Assembly: GCA_903953145.1 (NCBI GenBank)
Contig: CAJBIL010000162.1
Location: 1-5,372, forward strand
Source of the DNA: an uncultured beta proteobacterium
GTDB taxonomy: Bacteria > Pseudomonadota > Gammaproteobacteria > Burkholderiales > Rhodocyclaceae
Direction: 5' to 3'
DNA length: 5,372 nucleotides
The position numbers and the translations under genes are program-made. Shown here piece by piece: positions 4,632-5,372 of the stretch; the stretch's first letter is position 1; every line of letters starts with the position of its first letter. The notes under the pieces are model-generated. The model was not told the DNA's origin. It saw only the letters and a list, made by a program, of their open reading frames with translations, and made no database searches.

Positions 4632-5045
4632 ATGAATCGTTTGATGCGTACCGATCCACTTGATGACTTCTTTCGAGGTTTCCTCGTTCGTCCCGTCGAA
4701 TACGGCAATTCCGCCGATGTGCCGACGCTGAAGATTGACGTTAAGGAGGTTGAGAAGGCCTATGTCGTCCATGTCGAAATACCCGGTGTTCGTAAGGAGG
4801 ACATCCACGTTGCAATCGACGGTGCGGTGGTCTCGGTGAGCGCCGAGCGACGGCAGGAAAAGGATGTCAGGGATGGTGAGCGCGTGCTGCGTTCCGAGCG
4901 CAGCTACGGCAAGCTGACGCGCAGCTTCCAGCTGCCGCAGGATGTTGACGAAAGCCAGTCAGTGGCGAAATACAACGACGGCATTCTGAATCTGACGCTG
5001 CCGAAGAAACTTGCGGCGCAATCGAAGCGGCTGACCATCCAGTAA
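4632..5045 (+). CDS. Hsp20/alpha-crystallin family small heat shock protein
   Basis: The 137-aa length fits bacterial class A small heat shock proteins, ATP-independent cytoplasmic chaperones that hold unfolding proteins as large oligomers. After a short N-terminal arm (L-D-D-F-F-R-G-F), the alpha-crystallin domain runs from about residue 30 to 125. It contains P-T-L-K-I-D-V-K-E, the E-I-P-G-V-R-K-E-D-I signature at 49-58, R-S-E-R-S-Y-G-K-L-T-R-S-F-Q-L-P, and the closing A-x-Y-N-D-G-I-L-N-L-T-L-P-K. The C-terminus ends L-T-I-Q, equivalent to the I-x-I anchoring motif. AAGGAG at 4620-4625 lies six bases before the ATG. A strong terminator follows directly. Confidence 0.95.
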   Translation: MNRLMRTDPLDDFFRGFLVRPVEYGNSADVPTLKIDVKEVEKAYVVHVEIPGVRKEDIHVAIDGAVVSVSAERRQEKDVRDGERVLRSERSYGKLTRSFQLPQDVDESQSVAKYNDGILNLTLPKKLAAQSKRLTIQ

Positions 5046-5054
5046 CGCCGCATC

Positions 5055-5092
5055 AAAAGTCGACGCTGGCGCGACGCCAGCGTCGACTTTTT
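5055..5092 (+). terminator. Strong intrinsic terminator after hsp20, probably bidirectional
   Basis: AAAAGTCGACGCTGGCG (5055-5071) pairs perfectly with its complement at 5075-5091 across the three-base loop CGA. This 17-base-pair stem ends in five T residues (5088-5092). It begins ten bases past the hsp20 stop. The A-run at its left foot gives a T-run on the other strand as well, so it can stop transcription from either side. It separates hsp20 from argB. Confidence 0.9.
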
Positions 5093-5128
5093 GACCTCAC
5101 CAGTCAGCCCCGCTTGTCAGGGGATCGG

Positions 5129-5134
5129 TAGAAT
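5129..5134 (+). promoter_or_regulatory. Possible -10 box for argB
   Basis: TAGAAT matches five of six -10 consensus bases and sits 32 bases before the argB ATG, after the hsp20 terminator, so argB needs its own promoter in this gap. No good -35 element is found at the expected distance (5106-5111 reads AGCCCC), which keeps this a weak call. Confidence 0.35.
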
Positions 5135-5166
5135 GGCCGGTGTTATCTGCCCGCTCATTGTCTGCC

Positions 5167-5372
5167 ATGCCCGCAAACCTTTCTTCCGCACTCAAAGCCG
5201 GTGTCCTCGCCGAGGCGCTGCCCTACATTCAGCGTTTTCACGGCAAAATTATCGTCGTCAAATACGGCGGCAATGCCATGACCGACGAGCACCTGAAGCG
5301 CTGTTTCGCGCGTGACGTGGTGCTGTTGAATCTGGTCGGCATGAATGTGGTGGTGGTGCATGGCGGCGGGCC
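5167..5372 (+). CDS. argB: Acetylglutamate kinase, N-terminal part (cut by window edge)
   Basis: ATG 5167 opens 68 full codons that run to the window edge. The peptide contains a first helix (S-S-A-L-K-A-G-V-L-A-E-A-L-P-Y-I), then the kinase strand I-I-V-V-K-Y-G-G-N-A-M with the phosphate-binding Lys32 and Gly pair, then a helix with R-D-V-V-L-L, and V-V-V-V-H-G-G-G at 61-68, the N-acetylglutamate-site loop. ArgB phosphorylates N-acetyl-L-glutamate with ATP in the second step of arginine synthesis in the cytoplasm. The start matches the usual MPANLS…-type beginning in betaproteobacteria; no strong Shine-Dalgarno is visible. It follows the hsp20 terminator after about 75 bases. Confidence 0.95.
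   Translation, partial: MPANLSSALKAGVLAEALPYIQRFHGKIIVVKYGGNAMTDEHLKRCFARDVVLLNLVGMNVVVVHGGG

Noticed and set aside
1..5372. CRISPR array, tRNA, rRNA, transposase or integrase
   Set aside because: No regularly spaced repeats, cloverleaf-like sequence, rRNA motifs or recombinase ORF was found on either strand.

Overview
The window looks like a bacterial chromosome segment, most likely from a betaproteobacterium of the Rhodocyclales/Nitrosomonadales type. This rests on the style of the ArgB N-terminus, the cysteine-rich CWC protein and the folate-pathway Nudix tail. The taxonomic call is recognition from memory, not a search.

Left flank (1-1002): the last 46 codons of a Nudix hydrolase resembling dihydroneopterin triphosphate diphosphatase (nudB) run rightward. 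They converge, with a 25-base tail-to-tail overlap, on a leftward gene for a small cysteine-rich CWC protein. A possible 39-codon ORF lies just upstream of that gene and overlaps its start. Next comes a leftward class III nucleotidyl cyclase that has lost its N-terminus, including the first metal-binding Asp. It reads as a gene remnant and marks a probable junction. A cluster of inverted repeats (1020-1092) fills the gap beside it.

Middle (1109-3807): four leftward genes form a probable operon. In transcription order they are: a 366-aa protein of unknown family with an excisionase/MerR-like helix-turn-helix in its middle; a 90-aa small conserved protein whose ribosome binding site overlaps the preceding stop; a 259-aa uracil-DNA-glycosylase-fold protein with an unusual motif A (GITPG); and a 143-aa unknown with a CxxC motif. 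A strong sigma70-type promoter (TTGACA, 17-base spacer, TAGACT) precedes the first gene. An 11-base repeat brackets this promoter, once as part of a perfect 12-base palindrome at the start site and once just upstream of the -35 box. A tightly controlled cassette built around a DNA-base-excision fold, between ordinary housekeeping genes and next to a broken gene, is the best candidate for an undescribed system (perhaps phage defence). Its function is inference.

Right flank (3808-5372): a 449-base divergent intergenic region, then rightward an XRE-family regulator, a class A Hsp20 small heat shock protein ending in a very strong perfect-stem terminator, and the first 68 codons of argB (acetylglutamate kinase), cut by the window edge. 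No tRNA, rRNA, CRISPR array, transposase or integrase was seen.
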